Of a stretch of DNA of 64,000 nt, positions 15,094 through 26,317 are shown in pieces. A model generated the notes under the pieces. The model saw nothing but the letters and a program-made list of their open reading frames with translations. It was not told the DNA's origin and did not search any database. The stretch is from assembly GCA_035626395.1 (NCBI GenBank), contig DASPNR010000044.1, positions 248,001 to 312,000 on the forward strand. The letters are read 5' to 3'. This DNA comes from Candidatus Limnocylindrales bacterium. Its GTDB lineage: Bacteria; Desulfobacterota; Binatia; UBA1149; CAITLU01. The position numbers and the translations under genes are program-made. How positions within the stretch are numbered: position 1 is the stretch's first letter; each line of letters starts with the position of its first letter.

Positions 15094-15960
15094 CTACTTC
15101 ATTGCGGCGACCATCGTTTCGCCGAGGTCGGCGGGGGATGGGGCGACTTTGAGACCTGCGGCTTCGAGTGCAGCGATCTTCTCGGCGGCGGTGCCCTTGC
15201 CGCCGGAGATGATCGCGCCGGCGTGGCCCATGCGTTTGCCCGGCGGCGCCGTCTTGCCGGCGATGAATGCGGCCACCGGCTTTTTCATGTTGGCCTTGAT
15301 CCACTCGGCGGCATCGATCTCGGCGGCGCCGCCGATCTCGCCGATCATGAACACCGCCTCGGTGTCGGGATCGTCGTTGAACAGGCGCAGCGCATCGATG
15401 AAGCCGGTCCCGATGATGGGATCGCCGCCGATGCCGATGCACGTGCTCTGCCCGATCCCGCGCTGCGTGAGCTGATGCACGCACTCGTAGGTCAGCGTGC
15501 CGCTGCGCGAGACGACGCCGACCCTGCCCGGCTTGTGGATGTAGCCCGGCATGATGCCGACCTTGGCCTGCCCCGGCGTGATGACGCCCGGACAGTTGGG
15601 TCCGACCAGCCGCACCGGCCGTCCCTCGAGCGCGCGCTTGACGCGAATCATGTCGGTGACCGGGATGCCCTCGGTGATGCAGATGATCAGGCCGATGCCC
15701 GCATCCGCCGCCTCCAGGATGGCATCGGCCGCGCCCGGAGGCGGAACATAGATCACCGAGACGTCTGCGCCCGTCTTGCGGACCGCATCTTCGACGGTGT
15801 CGAAGATGGGCACGCCTTCCCAGTCGGTGCCGCCCTTGCCGGGCCGCACGCCGGCGACCATCTGCGTGCCGTAGTCGCGGCAGCCCTTGAGGTGGAACTT
15901 GCCCGTGGCTCCGAGGCCCTGGGTGACGACACGGCTCTTGGCGGAAAGCAGTACTGCCAT
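15094..15960 (-). CDS. sucD: succinyl-CoA ligase [ADP/GDP-forming], alpha subunit
   Basis: 288 residues. AVLLSAKSRVVTQGLGATGK begins the CoA-binding domain, VGPNCPGVITPGQAKVGIMP and VSRSGTLTYE follow, and the C-terminal part carries GHAGAIISGGKGTA, which includes the phosphorylated active-site His. With the beta subunit it converts succinyl-CoA to succinate while making ATP or GTP. The ATG at 15960 gives the canonical N-terminus; a longer reading adds 17 basic residues overlapping sucC. It starts 10 bases after the sucC stop. Confidence 0.96.
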   Translation of the reverse strand: MAVLLSAKSRVVTQGLGATGKFHLKGCRDYGTQMVAGVRPGKGGTDWEGVPIFDTVEDAVRKTGADVSVIYVPPPGAADAILEAADAGIGLIICITEGIPVTDMIRVKRALEGRPVRLVGPNCPGVITPGQAKVGIMPGYIHKPGRVGVVSRSGTLTYECVHQLTQRGIGQSTCIGIGGDPIIGTGFIDALRLFNDDPDTEAVFMIGEIGGAAEIDAAEWIKANMKKPVAAFIAGKTAPPGKRMGHAGAIISGGKGTAAEKIAALEAAGLKVAPSPADLGETMVAAMK

Positions 15961-15970
15961 TCGTCGTCCC

Positions 15971-17224
<1,254 letters not shown>

Positions 17225-17254
17225 CCGGCTCCTCGTCGCGCCAGCGCGCTCTTT

Positions 17255-18196
17255 CTACTGCGCCAGCACCTTGTCCATCGCGCCGACCAGCTCCTCGACG
17301 TGGCTGGCCGATACCGCCAGCTCCTTCTTCTCCTGCTCGGTCAGCTTGAACTCGATGATCTTCTCGATGCCGCCGGCGCCGATCTGCACCGGCACGCCGA
17401 GGTAGAAGCCGTTGAAGCCGTACTCTCCTTCGAGGTAGGCCGCGCACGGCAGGATCTTCTTCTGATCGAGCAGATACGACTCGGCCATCTGGATGGCCGC
17501 CGTGGCCGGCGAATAGAAGGCCGAGCCGGTCTTGAGCAGAGCCACCACTTCGCCCCCGGCCTTGCGCGTGCGCTCCTCGATCTGCGCCAGGCGCTCTTCC
17601 TTGATGAAGTCGGTGACCGGAGCGCCGCCGACCGTGCAGGCCGAGCGCACGGGAACCATGTCGTCACCGTGGCCGCCGAACACCATGGCCTGCACGCTGT
17701 GCACCGACACGTTCAGCTCGGCCGCGATGAATGCGCGATAGCGGGCGGAATCCAGGACGCCGGCCATGCCGACGACGCGGTTCTTCGGAAAGCCCGTCTC
17801 GCGTTTGCACAGCGTCACCATCGCGTCGAGCGGATTGGAGATGACGATCACGAACGAGTCCGGCGCATTCTCGCGAATGCCCTGAGCCACCGACTTCATG
17901 ATCTTGGAGTTGGTGGCGAGCAGGTCGTCGCGGCTCATGCCGGGCTTGCGCGCCAGGCCCGCGGTGACGATGCAGACGTCGGCGCCGGCGATGTCCTTGT
18001 AATCGTTGGTGCCGCTGACTCTGGCATCGAAGCCCTCGATGGGCCCGCCCTCCATCAGGTCGAGCGCCTTGCCCTGCGGCAGCCCTTCGACGACGTCGAA
18101 GAGAACGACGTCGCCGAGGTGACGAATCAGCGCGAGGTGGGCAAGGGTGCCGCCGATGTTGCCTGCGCCGATCAAAGCAATCTTCTTACGTGCCAT
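17255..18196 (-). CDS. mdh: malate dehydrogenase (LDH-like type)
   Basis: 313 residues. ALIGAGNIGGTLAHLAL is the NAD-binding Gly-rich loop, VTAGLARKPGMSRDDLL carries the Arg that selects oxaloacetate over pyruvate, VISNPLDAMV follows, and GGHGDDMVP holds the catalytic His. It oxidises malate to oxaloacetate in the TCA cycle. The ATG at 18196 is supported by AAGGAGA about 12 bases upstream and gives the standard N-terminus. It lies 30 bases before sucC and is separated from icd by 186 bases. Confidence 0.96.
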   Translation of the reverse strand: MARKKIALIGAGNIGGTLAHLALIRHLGDVVLFDVVEGLPQGKALDLMEGGPIEGFDARVSGTNDYKDIAGADVCIVTAGLARKPGMSRDDLLATNSKIMKSVAQGIRENAPDSFVIVISNPLDAMVTLCKRETGFPKNRVVGMAGVLDSARYRAFIAAELNVSVHSVQAMVFGGHGDDMVPVRSACTVGGAPVTDFIKEERLAQIEERTRKAGGEVVALLKTGSAFYSPATAAIQMAESYLLDQKKILPCAAYLEGEYGFNGFYLGVPVQIGAGGIEKIIEFKLTEQEKKELAVSASHVEELVGAMDKVLAQ

Positions 18197-18267
18197 ACGA
18201 AGTTGTTCTCCTTTATGGGAGCGCCGATCGCACGCCATCTCGGCCCGTGCTCGCTCTTCGCTCCTCC

Positions 18268-18285
18268 AGCGTACAGAAGTACGCT
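18268..18285. repeat. perfect hairpin in the icd-mdh spacer
   Basis: AGCGTAC and GTACGCT form a 7-bp perfect stem around an AGAA tetraloop, in a 186-base spacer that holds no plausible gene. The flanking sequence is a pyrimidine-biased series of CGCTC/TCGCT words. It may be an RNA processing or attenuation element, or a dispersed palindromic repeat. Confidence 0.5.
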
Positions 18286-18382
18286 TCCGTCGCTCATCGC
18301 TGCGCGCGAACCGATCTGGCGCACGCTCGACGCTCTTTGCGGCCCGCGGGCGGAATGCCCTACGTTCGTTGCTCGAAAAATT

Positions 18383-19636
18383 TCACATGTTGTCGATCAT
18401 GGCCGTCGCGAAGCCCGAGCACGGGACTTCCTTGGCGCCATCCATCTGCCGGGCCAGGTCGTAGGTGACGACCTTGGAGGAGATGGTCTTTTCCATGGAC
18501 GTCTCGATCAGGCGCGCCGCTTCGCTCCAGCCGAGGTGCTCGAGCATGAGCACGCCCGACAGGATCACCGATCCCGGGTTGACCTTGTCCTGCCCCGCGT
18601 ACTTCGGCGCCGTGCCGTGCGTGGCCTCGAAGACGGCGGCACCGTCTCCGATGTTCGCACCCGGCGCCAGACCGAGGCCGCCGACCTGCGCCGCGGCCGC
18701 GTCGGACAGATAGTCGCCGTTGAGGTTCATCGTCGCCACGACGCTGTACTCGTCGGGACGCAGCAGGATCTGCTGGAACATCGCGTCGGCGATGCGATCC
18801 TTGATCAGGATCCTGCCGGCCGGCGTCCGGCCGCCGTGCTTCTCGTAGACCTCGTTCTCGCTGATCGTCTGCTCGCCGAACTCGCGCGCCGCGAGCTCGT
18901 AGCCCCAGTCACGGAAGGCGCCTTCCGTGAACTTCATGATGTTGCCCTTGTGCACCAGCGTCACCGACGGGCGCTTGTTGGCGATGGCGTACTGGATGGC
19001 GCGCCGCACCAGGCGCTCGCAGCCTTCCTTGGAAGCCGGCTTGATGCCGATGGCGCTGCCCGGCCGGATCTCCTTCCCCGACTTGGCGACGATGAAGTCG
19101 ACCACGTCCCTGGCCTCGGCCGTGCCCGCCTTGAACTCGATGCCCGAGTAGACGTCTTCGGTGTTCTCGCGGAACAGGACGATGTTGAGCTTCTCGGGAT
19201 GCTTGACCGGCGCCGGCACGCCGCTGAAGTAGCGCACCGGCCGCACGCACGCGTACAGGTCATGGATCTGGCGCAGCGCGACGTTGATCGAGCGGATGCC
19301 GCCGCCCACCGGCGTCGTCAGCGGGCCCTTGATCGCAACGCGGAAGTCGCGGATCGCCTCGTTGGTCTCCTCGGGAAGCCAGGTGCCTTCGCCGTAGACG
19401 GCGTTGGCCTTTTCGCCGGCAAAGATCTCCATCCAGACGATGCGGCGCTTGCCGCCGTAGGAGCGGGCCACGGCCGCATCGAACACGCGCACCGAGGCGC
19501 GCCAGATGTCGGGGCCGGTGCCGTCGCCTTCGATGAACGGGATGATGGGATTGTCGGGAACCTGGATGCAGCCGGAGGCGTCGAAGGTTATGCGCTCGCC
19601 GCCCGACGGTACCTGGATGTGCTGGTAGCTGGCCAT
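18383..19636 (-). CDS. icd: isocitrate dehydrogenase [NADP+]
   Basis: 417 residues, matching the E. coli-type homodimeric enzyme. IPFIEGDGTGPDIW opens the fold, GPLTTPVGGGIRSINVALRQ contains the substrate Ser and Arg residues, LYACVRPVRYFSGVPAPVK and NIVLFRENTEDVYSGIEF follow, and ATMNLNGDYLSDAAAAQVGG with ATHGTAPKYAGQ are the C-terminal NADP/isocitrate motifs. It makes 2-oxoglutarate and NADPH. It is the first gene of the TCA series; a possible TTGACT -35 box lies about 90 bases upstream. Confidence 0.96.
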   Translation of the reverse strand: MASYQHIQVPSGGERITFDASGCIQVPDNPIIPFIEGDGTGPDIWRASVRVFDAAVARSYGGKRRIVWMEIFAGEKANAVYGEGTWLPEETNEAIRDFRVAIKGPLTTPVGGGIRSINVALRQIHDLYACVRPVRYFSGVPAPVKHPEKLNIVLFRENTEDVYSGIEFKAGTAEARDVVDFIVAKSGKEIRPGSAIGIKPASKEGCERLVRRAIQYAIANKRPSVTLVHKGNIMKFTEGAFRDWGYELAAREFGEQTISENEVYEKHGGRTPAGRILIKDRIADAMFQQILLRPDEYSVVATMNLNGDYLSDAAAAQVGGLGLAPGANIGDGAAVFEATHGTAPKYAGQDKVNPGSVILSGVLMLEHLGWSEAARLIETSMEKTISSKVVTYDLARQMDGAKEVPCSGFATAMIDNM

Positions 19637-19697
19637 GTCGCTCTTCTCGATGGTTGGGGAGCGGCCGACCAGGGAGAGCCTCGCCGCACCGCGGCAC

Positions 19698-19725
19698 GCT
19701 TAACGAGGCCGGACTGGGGAGTCAA
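19698..19725 (-). promoter_or_regulatory. possible sigma70-type promoter for icd
   Basis: On the minus strand TTGACT (19725-19720) is followed after 16 bases by TTAAGC. The -35 matches five of six consensus bases; the -10 is weak. It lies in the 261-base gap 19637-19897, which shows no gene. Low confidence. Confidence 0.25.
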
Positions 19726-19897
19726 AGCGTTTTGCCGCGGTAACTGTGCGCGCAGGCGGCGCTTTTGTGCCAGACGGCAACGGCGGCCGGCGCTCTCGAT
19801 GGGCGAGCGCAGGCTGGCAGCGGCGGCCATCCCGCCAACGCGAAAGCAGGCGGTTGCAACTGCGCCGCTCGCGCGCAGCTGCACGGCTCGGCGCAGT

Positions 19898-21028
19898 TCA
19901 GCGGTCGTCGCCGGCGGGCAGCGCAGGCGCGCGCAGCAGCAGAAGATCGGTCGGCCGGCCACCGGTGCCGAGCGGCTGCTGCGTCAGGCGCTGGCCGCTG
20001 TCGGCGGCGAACACGTGCACGCCGCGCGAGCCGAAGATGCTCTCGGGCACGAACAGGTTCCCGCTCCGGGGATCGTGGGCGATGGCGGGCACGGCGTATC
20101 CCACCGACACGTGCAGCTCGGGCCCCTTCTCCACTCCATGCTCGAACGAGAAACGCTTCAGGTGCGAGGACAGATCCAGGTCGGTGCTGTAGACGAGAAA
20201 GCCGCTGCTCGCAGAAGTCATCGCGAACGGGCCCAGATCGGCGCCCGTCTCGCCGTCGGCCTCGGCGATGGCGATGCCCTCGCTCTGGAGCGTCGCGAGA
20301 TCGACGATTTCGATGCCGCCTGCATCGAAAAAGCCGCCGGTCGCGCTGACGAGCAGCGTCTGGCCGATCGCCTGCATGCGATGCTTGGGCGCGGTGCCGG
20401 CAAGCTCGATGCCCTGCACGCCGGCCGCCTCGAGATTGGCATCGACCAGCGTTTCCGAAGCCAGATCCACCACCGCCAGATAGGCCGGCGACTGCAGGCC
20501 GCCGGGCGCATTCTCGTTGGCGCGGCGGATCTGGACGAAGAGCCGGTCGCCGGCGATGAGCATCGCGCCGAGATCCGGAACGCCGTCGTCATCGGCGAAG
20601 GCCGACAGGTCGACGACCTCGCTTGCCTGACCCGTCTTCGGATCGAGCCGCAGCAGACTGGCAACGCCCTGGCGCGTCACATAGGCGCGCCGGCGGCCGA
20701 TGACGGCGATGTCCTCGGGAGGATGCTGCGTGCCCAGCGCGAGCGTGCGGCGAATCTCCCAGTCGTGCTTGGCAATGACGGCGACGCTGCCGTCGCGGCG
20801 GCTGAGGACGTAGAGCTTGCGCCCTCGTTCCTGCACCACCGAGTCGGCGCCGACGACGAGCGGCGGCTTGACCTCCGCCCAGGGAGCGTCCGCCGCCAGC
20901 ACACGAATGGTGCCGGCGTTGTCGGTGTCGTCATTGGCGACGACCGCGATGCGTGCAGCAGCGGCGCGCGCCGGCAACAGCGCCAGCAACAGCGTCGCGA
21001 GCGCCGCCAGAACGCGGCGCCGCGTCAC
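19898..21028 (-). CDS. secreted beta-propeller-like protein, function unknown
   Basis: 376 residues. From GTG 21028 the N-terminus is VTRRRVLAALATLLLALLP ending in ARAAAA, a typical Sec signal peptide with two or three basic residues and a hydrophobic core. The mature part repeats strands of the form GRKLYVLSRRDGSVAVI, RRAYVTRQG, SPAYLAVVDLAS and GNLFVPESIFGSRGVHVFAAD, as in YVTN/SMP-30-like propellers. The GTG overlaps the TGA of the epoxide-hydrolase-like gene in GTGA. The protein is probably periplasmic or extracellular; no catalytic motif was recognised. Confidence 0.7.
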   Translation of the reverse strand: MTRRRVLAALATLLLALLPARAAAARIAVVANDDTDNAGTIRVLAADAPWAEVKPPLVVGADSVVQERGRKLYVLSRRDGSVAVIAKHDWEIRRTLALGTQHPPEDIAVIGRRRAYVTRQGVASLLRLDPKTGQASEVVDLSAFADDDGVPDLGAMLIAGDRLFVQIRRANENAPGGLQSPAYLAVVDLASETLVDANLEAAGVQGIELAGTAPKHRMQAIGQTLLVSATGGFFDAGGIEIVDLATLQSEGIAIAEADGETGADLGPFAMTSASSGFLVYSTDLDLSSHLKRFSFEHGVEKGPELHVSVGYAVPAIAHDPRSGNLFVPESIFGSRGVHVFAADSGQRLTQQPLGTGGRPTDLLLLRAPALPAGDDR

Positions 21029-21399
21029 ATGCCGGTCTGGCGCGTCCAGGTTGCCAGGTCGAAGTAGTCCCGCCATTCCTTGATCTTGCCGTCCTCGAGC
21101 TCGAAGACGCCCGCCACCGGCAGCTCCACCGTCTTGTCACCCATCCAGAAGCGGTCGACGCGCTCGGTGAAGACGAGATTGCCCTGCCCCACCAGCTGCT
21201 TCATCTCCCATTCGATCTTCTGCGAGATGGGCAGGAACATGTCGAATACCTGCTCGATGGCATCCTTGCCCTGGACCGCGGGCATCGGGATGTTGTGGTA
21301 GATGGCGTCGTCGGCGAAGTAGCCGAGCAGCTCCTGACAGTTGCGACGGCTCCAGGCCTTGCAGAAATCCAGTACGATCTGTTCGTTGCTCTTGGTCAT
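21025..21399 (-). CDS. limonene-1,2-epoxide hydrolase-family enzyme
   Basis: 124 residues with a SnoaL/NTF2-like fold. DAIYHNIPMPAVQG supplies the Tyr-x-Asn pair, VFTERVDRFWM the Arg-x-Asp pair and IKEWRDYFDL the second Asp, together matching the Asp-Arg-Asp triad and water-positioning Tyr/Asn of limonene epoxide hydrolase. It would hydrolyse a small epoxide to a diol; the natural substrate is unknown. It starts 9 bases after kup and overlaps the secreted propeller gene downstream, so the three are likely co-transcribed. Confidence 0.78.
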   Translation of the reverse strand: MTKSNEQIVLDFCKAWSRRNCQELLGYFADDAIYHNIPMPAVQGKDAIEQVFDMFLPISQKIEWEMKQLVGQGNLVFTERVDRFWMGDKTVELPVAGVFELEDGKIKEWRDYFDLATWTRQTGM

Positions 21400-21408
21400 G
21401 CGCGGCTC

Positions 21409-23295
21409 CTAGATCTCCACCTGCTGCCCGATCTCGATCACGCGGTTGGGCGGCACTCCGAGATGAAGATAGGCGCCGTACGCATTGCGGAACAAGAAGT
21501 CGTAGAGATGCTTTCGCCACGTCGCCAGTCCCGGCTTGCGGCCTACCACCAGAGTTTCACGACCGAAAAAGAAGGTGGCCTGCATGGGATCGATGTCGAC
21601 CCCGCGCGCGCGCAGCAGATCAAAAACCTCGGCCACACTCGGAGTTTCCATGTAGCCATAGCGCGCGACGACGCGAATGAAGTCGGCGCGATACTGGTGG
21701 ACACGGATCCGCTCGTTGGGACGAAGGTGCGGTGAATCGGCCACGCGCAACGTCAGCAGCACCACGCGCTCGTGCAGCACGCGGTTGTGCTTGATGTTGT
21801 GCAGGAGCGTGCGCGGGACGCCTACGCCGCGGGCGTCCATGACGATGGCGGTTCCCGAGACGCGGCTGACGGGGTGGGCGGTGAGGTCGCTGAGAAAATA
21901 CTCCACCGGCAGTCGCGCCGCCTTGGCGTACTCGTCGAGCAGGTCGTGGCCGCGGCGCCACGTCGTCATCACGATGTAGATGAGCGCAGCCACCAGCAGC
22001 GGCACCCAGCCGCCCTCCAGCAGCTTGGTGGCCGCACCCGCGGTGAAGCCGAAATCGACGATCAGGAAGCTGCCCGACAGCGCAACCGACCGGGCTCGCG
22101 ACCAGCCCCAGCGCCGCCGGGCGCACACGCCGAGCAGGATCGTGGTCATCATCATCGTCAGCGAGACCGCGATGCCGTAAGCGCCGGCGAGCGCGCTCGA
22201 GCTCTGGAAGCCGACCACCAGGGCGATCGTCGCGATCATCAGCGCCCAGTTGACCACCGGCACGTACACCTGTCCGATTTCGTGCGCGGACGAATGCTTG
22301 ATCTCCACGCGTGGCGCGAAGCCGAGCTGCGCAGCCTGGCGGGTCAACGAGAAAGCGCCCGAGATGACCGCCTGCGACGCGGTGACGGTGGCCAGCGTCG
22401 CGATGAACACCAGAGGGTAGAGCCCCCACGACGGCGCCATGTTGTAGAACGGGTTTTCCACCGCTTCCGGATGCGTCAGCAGCAGCGCGCCCTGGCCGAA
22501 GTAGTTCAGCGTCAGGCACGGCAGCACCACCGCGAGCCAGCCCAGACGGATGGGCGCCCTGCCGAAGTGACCCATGTCGGCGTAGAGCGACTCGACGCCC
22601 GTGACGACGAGCAGCACCGAGCCCAGCGTGAAGAAGCCTTCTGCGCCGTTGTGCGCGAAGAACTGCACAGCGTACCACGGGTTGTACGCCGTCAGCACGC
22701 GCGGCTCGATGATGACCCACGCCAGACCGAGCGCGCCCAGCACCGCAAACCAGATGCTGGTGATGGGCCCGAAGATCGCGCCGACCAGACCCGTGCCGAA
22801 TCGCTGCAGCGAGAACAGGCCGACCAGGATCGCCACGGCGATGTAGACGACGAACGGACGGAACAGCGGCGTGGCGACTTCCAGGCCTTCGATGGCGCTG
22901 AGAACCGAGATCGCCGGCGTGATCATTCCGTCGCCGTACAGCAGCGTGGCACCGATGACGCCTATGATCACCAGGACGACGTTGCGCGGCACATTGGCGC
23001 GGTCGGGCGGAACCACCAGCGTCAGCAGCGACAGGATCCCGCCTTCGCCGCGGTTGTCGGCGCGCAGCACGAAGACCAGGTATTTGATGGTGACGACGAC
23101 GATCAGCGACCACAGCACGACCGACAGCAGGCCGAGCACGTTCATCTCGTTGACCGGCAGCTCGTGATGCCCGAAGCACTCGCGCAGCGCGTACAGCGGA
23201 CTGGTGCCGATGTCGCCGAAGACGACGCCGAGGGCGCCGAGCGTCAGCGCGAACAGGCGGCTGTTGGAATCCTTGGTCGCGACCGCTTCGCTCAA
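21409..23295 (-). CDS. kup: KUP-family potassium uptake protein
   Basis: 628 residues, the usual Kup length. LTLGALGVVFGDIGTSPLYA is the family signature, followed by about twelve membrane helices and a soluble C-terminal domain of roughly 150 residues ending RVIEIGQQVEI. LYGDGMITPAISVLSAIEG is a second strong motif. It imports K+ probably with H+ across the inner membrane. The start is TTG at 23295 with AGGAG seven bases upstream; no ATG gives the full N-terminus. It leads a probable three-gene unit with the epoxide hydrolase and propeller genes. Confidence 0.94.
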   Translation of the reverse strand: MSEAVATKDSNSRLFALTLGALGVVFGDIGTSPLYALRECFGHHELPVNEMNVLGLLSVVLWSLIVVVTIKYLVFVLRADNRGEGGILSLLTLVVPPDRANVPRNVVLVIIGVIGATLLYGDGMITPAISVLSAIEGLEVATPLFRPFVVYIAVAILVGLFSLQRFGTGLVGAIFGPITSIWFAVLGALGLAWVIIEPRVLTAYNPWYAVQFFAHNGAEGFFTLGSVLLVVTGVESLYADMGHFGRAPIRLGWLAVVLPCLTLNYFGQGALLLTHPEAVENPFYNMAPSWGLYPLVFIATLATVTASQAVISGAFSLTRQAAQLGFAPRVEIKHSSAHEIGQVYVPVVNWALMIATIALVVGFQSSSALAGAYGIAVSLTMMMTTILLGVCARRRWGWSRARSVALSGSFLIVDFGFTAGAATKLLEGGWVPLLVAALIYIVMTTWRRGHDLLDEYAKAARLPVEYFLSDLTAHPVSRVSGTAIVMDARGVGVPRTLLHNIKHNRVLHERVVLLTLRVADSPHLRPNERIRVHQYRADFIRVVARYGYMETPSVAEVFDLLRARGVDIDPMQATFFFGRETLVVGRKPGLATWRKHLYDFLFRNAYGAYLHLGVPPNRVIEIGQQVEI

Positions 23296-23361
23296 CTCCC
23301 CTCTCCTCTTCCCTGGAACGCGTCAGGCACCCGTCGCCGAAGACGGAGGGCGCCGGTCACG

Positions 23362-25440
23362 TCAGGCGTGCGCGGCGTCCTTCTTGGAGTCGGCGACGAT
23401 CTTCGCGATCAGGTGCTCGGGCACCGGATCGTAGTGCGAGAACGCGATCTCGAAGCTGCCGCGCCCGCTCGTCATCGAGGTCAGGTCGGGCGCGTAACGC
23501 AGGACCTCCGACATCGGCACCTTGGCACGGATCACCTGGGAGTGCCCGCGCTGCTCCATCCCCTCGACCTTGGCGCGGCGCGAGTTGAGGTCGCCCATGA
23601 CGTCGCCCATGCACTCGTCGGGCACCGTCACTTCCAGCGAGACGATCGGCTCCAGCAGCGTTGGCCTGGCCTGCGCCACGCCCTCCTTGAAGGCCATGCC
23701 TGCGGCGATCTTGAACGCCATGTCCGAGGAATCGACGTCGTGGTACTGGCCGTCGTAGACGCTGACCTTGACGTCGACGACGGGATAACCGGCGATGACG
23801 CCGGCGCGCATGGCCTCCTGCACCCCCTTCTCGATGGCCGGAATGTAGTTGCGCGGAATGACGCCGCCGACCACGCGATCGACGAACTCGAAACCGCCGC
23901 CGCGGGCCAGCGGCTCGATCTCGATCCAGCAGTCGGCGAACTGTCCGTGGCCGCCGGTCTGCTTCTTGAGGCGGCCGTGCGACTGCACCTTGCCGCGCAC
24001 CGTCTCGCGATAGGGAACCCGCGGCGCTTTGAGAACGACGCCGACACCGTACTTGCGCTCCAGACGCTCGCACGCGACCTCGACGTGGAGCTGGCCGGAG
24101 CCCGAGACCAGGATGGCGCCGCTCTCCTCGTCACGGTCGATGTGCAGCGCCAGATCCTCCTCGCACAGCTTGATCAGGCCCTGCGCCGCCTTGTCCTCCT
24201 CGCCGCGCTTTTTGGCCTCGACCGCGAAGGAGATCGCCGGCGTGACCGCCTCGAAGCCGGCAACTTCCACCGCGTGCGCCTGATCGGCAAGGGTCTGACC
24301 TGCCCGCGTGGCCTTGAGCTTGGCCACCGCGACGATGTCGCCAACGGTGGCGCTCGGCACCTCCACCGTCTTGCGGCCTTCGAGCTTGAGCAGATGGCCG
24401 AAGCGTTCCTTGTTGCGCGTCTGCGTGTTGACGACCGCGGTCTCGGTGGTGACGGTGCCCGACATCACGCGGAACACCGACAGGTGCCCGACGTGCGGGT
24501 CGACGATGGTCTTGAAGACGAAGCCGGCAAACGGCCTGGAAGGATCGGGCGGAAGGATGATGTCGTTGCCCTTCTCGTCCTTGGCTGCCACGCCCGGCAG
24601 CTCCACGGGCGCCGGCATCAGATCGACGATCGCATCCAGGAGCTGGGCGATCCCTACGTTGCCCGCAGCGGACACGCACAGCACCGGCTGGACGTTGCCC
24701 GCGGCGATTGCGGCGCGCAGCCCCGCCGCCGTCTCCTCGGGCGTCAGCTCGCCCGCCTCCAGGTATTTCTCGAGCAGCGTGTCGTCGCCTTCGGCTGCGG
24801 CCTCGACGAGCTGTCCATGCAGCGTCTCGACGGTGGCCGCCAGGTCCGAAGGCACCTCGGCGGGCTTGAACTTTCCCGAATCGCCTTCGCAGGCCAGAGC
24901 CTTGCCCGAGAGCAGGTCGACGACGCCGGTCATCCTGTCGCCGGACTTGACCGGCAGCGTCAGCTGCACGGGCTTGGCATCGAGCTGTTCGCGCAGCTCG
25001 CCCAGGCGCGCCTCGGTGTCCGCCTCGTTGCGCTCGCACTTGTTGAGCACGAACAGGATCGGCAGCCCTTCGGCGCGTGCCCAGGTCCACACCTTGTGGC
25101 TTTCGGCGCGCACCGGCGTGGCGGCATCGATCACCAGCACGACGCCCGCCGCCCCGCGCAGCGCGAAGCGCGTGTCGGTCACGAAGTTCCCCTGCCCGGG
25201 CGTATCGAGCAGGTTCAGCTCGTGCTTGTTCCAGGTCAGGCGGGAGATGGACGTGGTGATGGTGCAGCGGCGGCGCATCTCTTCGGGCTCGGTGTCGAAG
25301 AGCGAGGTCTCGTCGTCGACGCGGCCCAGGCGGTTGTTGCCGCCGGCGGTGAAGACCATGGCATCGGCGATCGAAGTCTTGCCGACGCCGCCCTGACCGA
25401 TCAGCGCGACGGTGCGAATGCGCGAAGGTTCGGTTGCCAC
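23362..25440 (-). CDS. EF-G-like translational GTPase paralogue
   Basis: 692 residues with the five-domain EF-G layout. VALIGQGGVGKTS is the P-loop (not the AHVDAGKTT of canonical EF-G), LNLLDTPGQGNF is G3, and FVLNKCERNEAD occupies G4, where Glu stands instead of the usual Asp. Later HGRLKKQTGGHGQFADCWIE and MGDVMGDLNSRRAKVEGM are domain IV/V motifs. The start is GTG 25440: GGAGG lies seven bases upstream. EF-G2-type paralogues are found beside canonical fusA in many bacteria, with roles that vary or are unknown. Whether GTP specificity is altered cannot be read from sequence. Confidence 0.9.
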   Translation of the reverse strand: MATEPSRIRTVALIGQGGVGKTSIADAMVFTAGGNNRLGRVDDETSLFDTEPEEMRRRCTITTSISRLTWNKHELNLLDTPGQGNFVTDTRFALRGAAGVVLVIDAATPVRAESHKVWTWARAEGLPILFVLNKCERNEADTEARLGELREQLDAKPVQLTLPVKSGDRMTGVVDLLSGKALACEGDSGKFKPAEVPSDLAATVETLHGQLVEAAAEGDDTLLEKYLEAGELTPEETAAGLRAAIAAGNVQPVLCVSAAGNVGIAQLLDAIVDLMPAPVELPGVAAKDEKGNDIILPPDPSRPFAGFVFKTIVDPHVGHLSVFRVMSGTVTTETAVVNTQTRNKERFGHLLKLEGRKTVEVPSATVGDIVAVAKLKATRAGQTLADQAHAVEVAGFEAVTPAISFAVEAKKRGEEDKAAQGLIKLCEEDLALHIDRDEESGAILVSGSGQLHVEVACERLERKYGVGVVLKAPRVPYRETVRGKVQSHGRLKKQTGGHGQFADCWIEIEPLARGGGFEFVDRVVGGVIPRNYIPAIEKGVQEAMRAGVIAGYPVVDVKVSVYDGQYHDVDSSDMAFKIAAGMAFKEGVAQARPTLLEPIVSLEVTVPDECMGDVMGDLNSRRAKVEGMEQRGHSQVIRAKVPMSEVLRYAPDLTSMTSGRGSFEIAFSHYDPVPEHLIAKIVADSKKDAAHA

Positions 25441-25460
25441 GAACAATCCTCCTTCCGATT

Positions 25461-25536
25461 GGAGTCAGGTCTTGCATTCGAGCATTTCACCCGAGCCTGC
25501 CGGGATCCTGCCGTCATCCTTGCAAGACCGGACACC
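25461..25536. repeat. REP-like palindromic element, copy 2
   Basis: Left arm 25461-25476 (GGAGTCAGGTCTTGCA) pairs with 25521-25536, with 14 of 16 positions complementary. The left arm continues as TTCGAGCATT, matching copy 1 at 15016. It fills most of the gap between coaX and the EF-G-like gene. Confidence 0.75.
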
Positions 25537-25537
25537 T

Positions 25538-26304
<767 letters not shown>

Positions 26305-26317
<13 letters not shown>

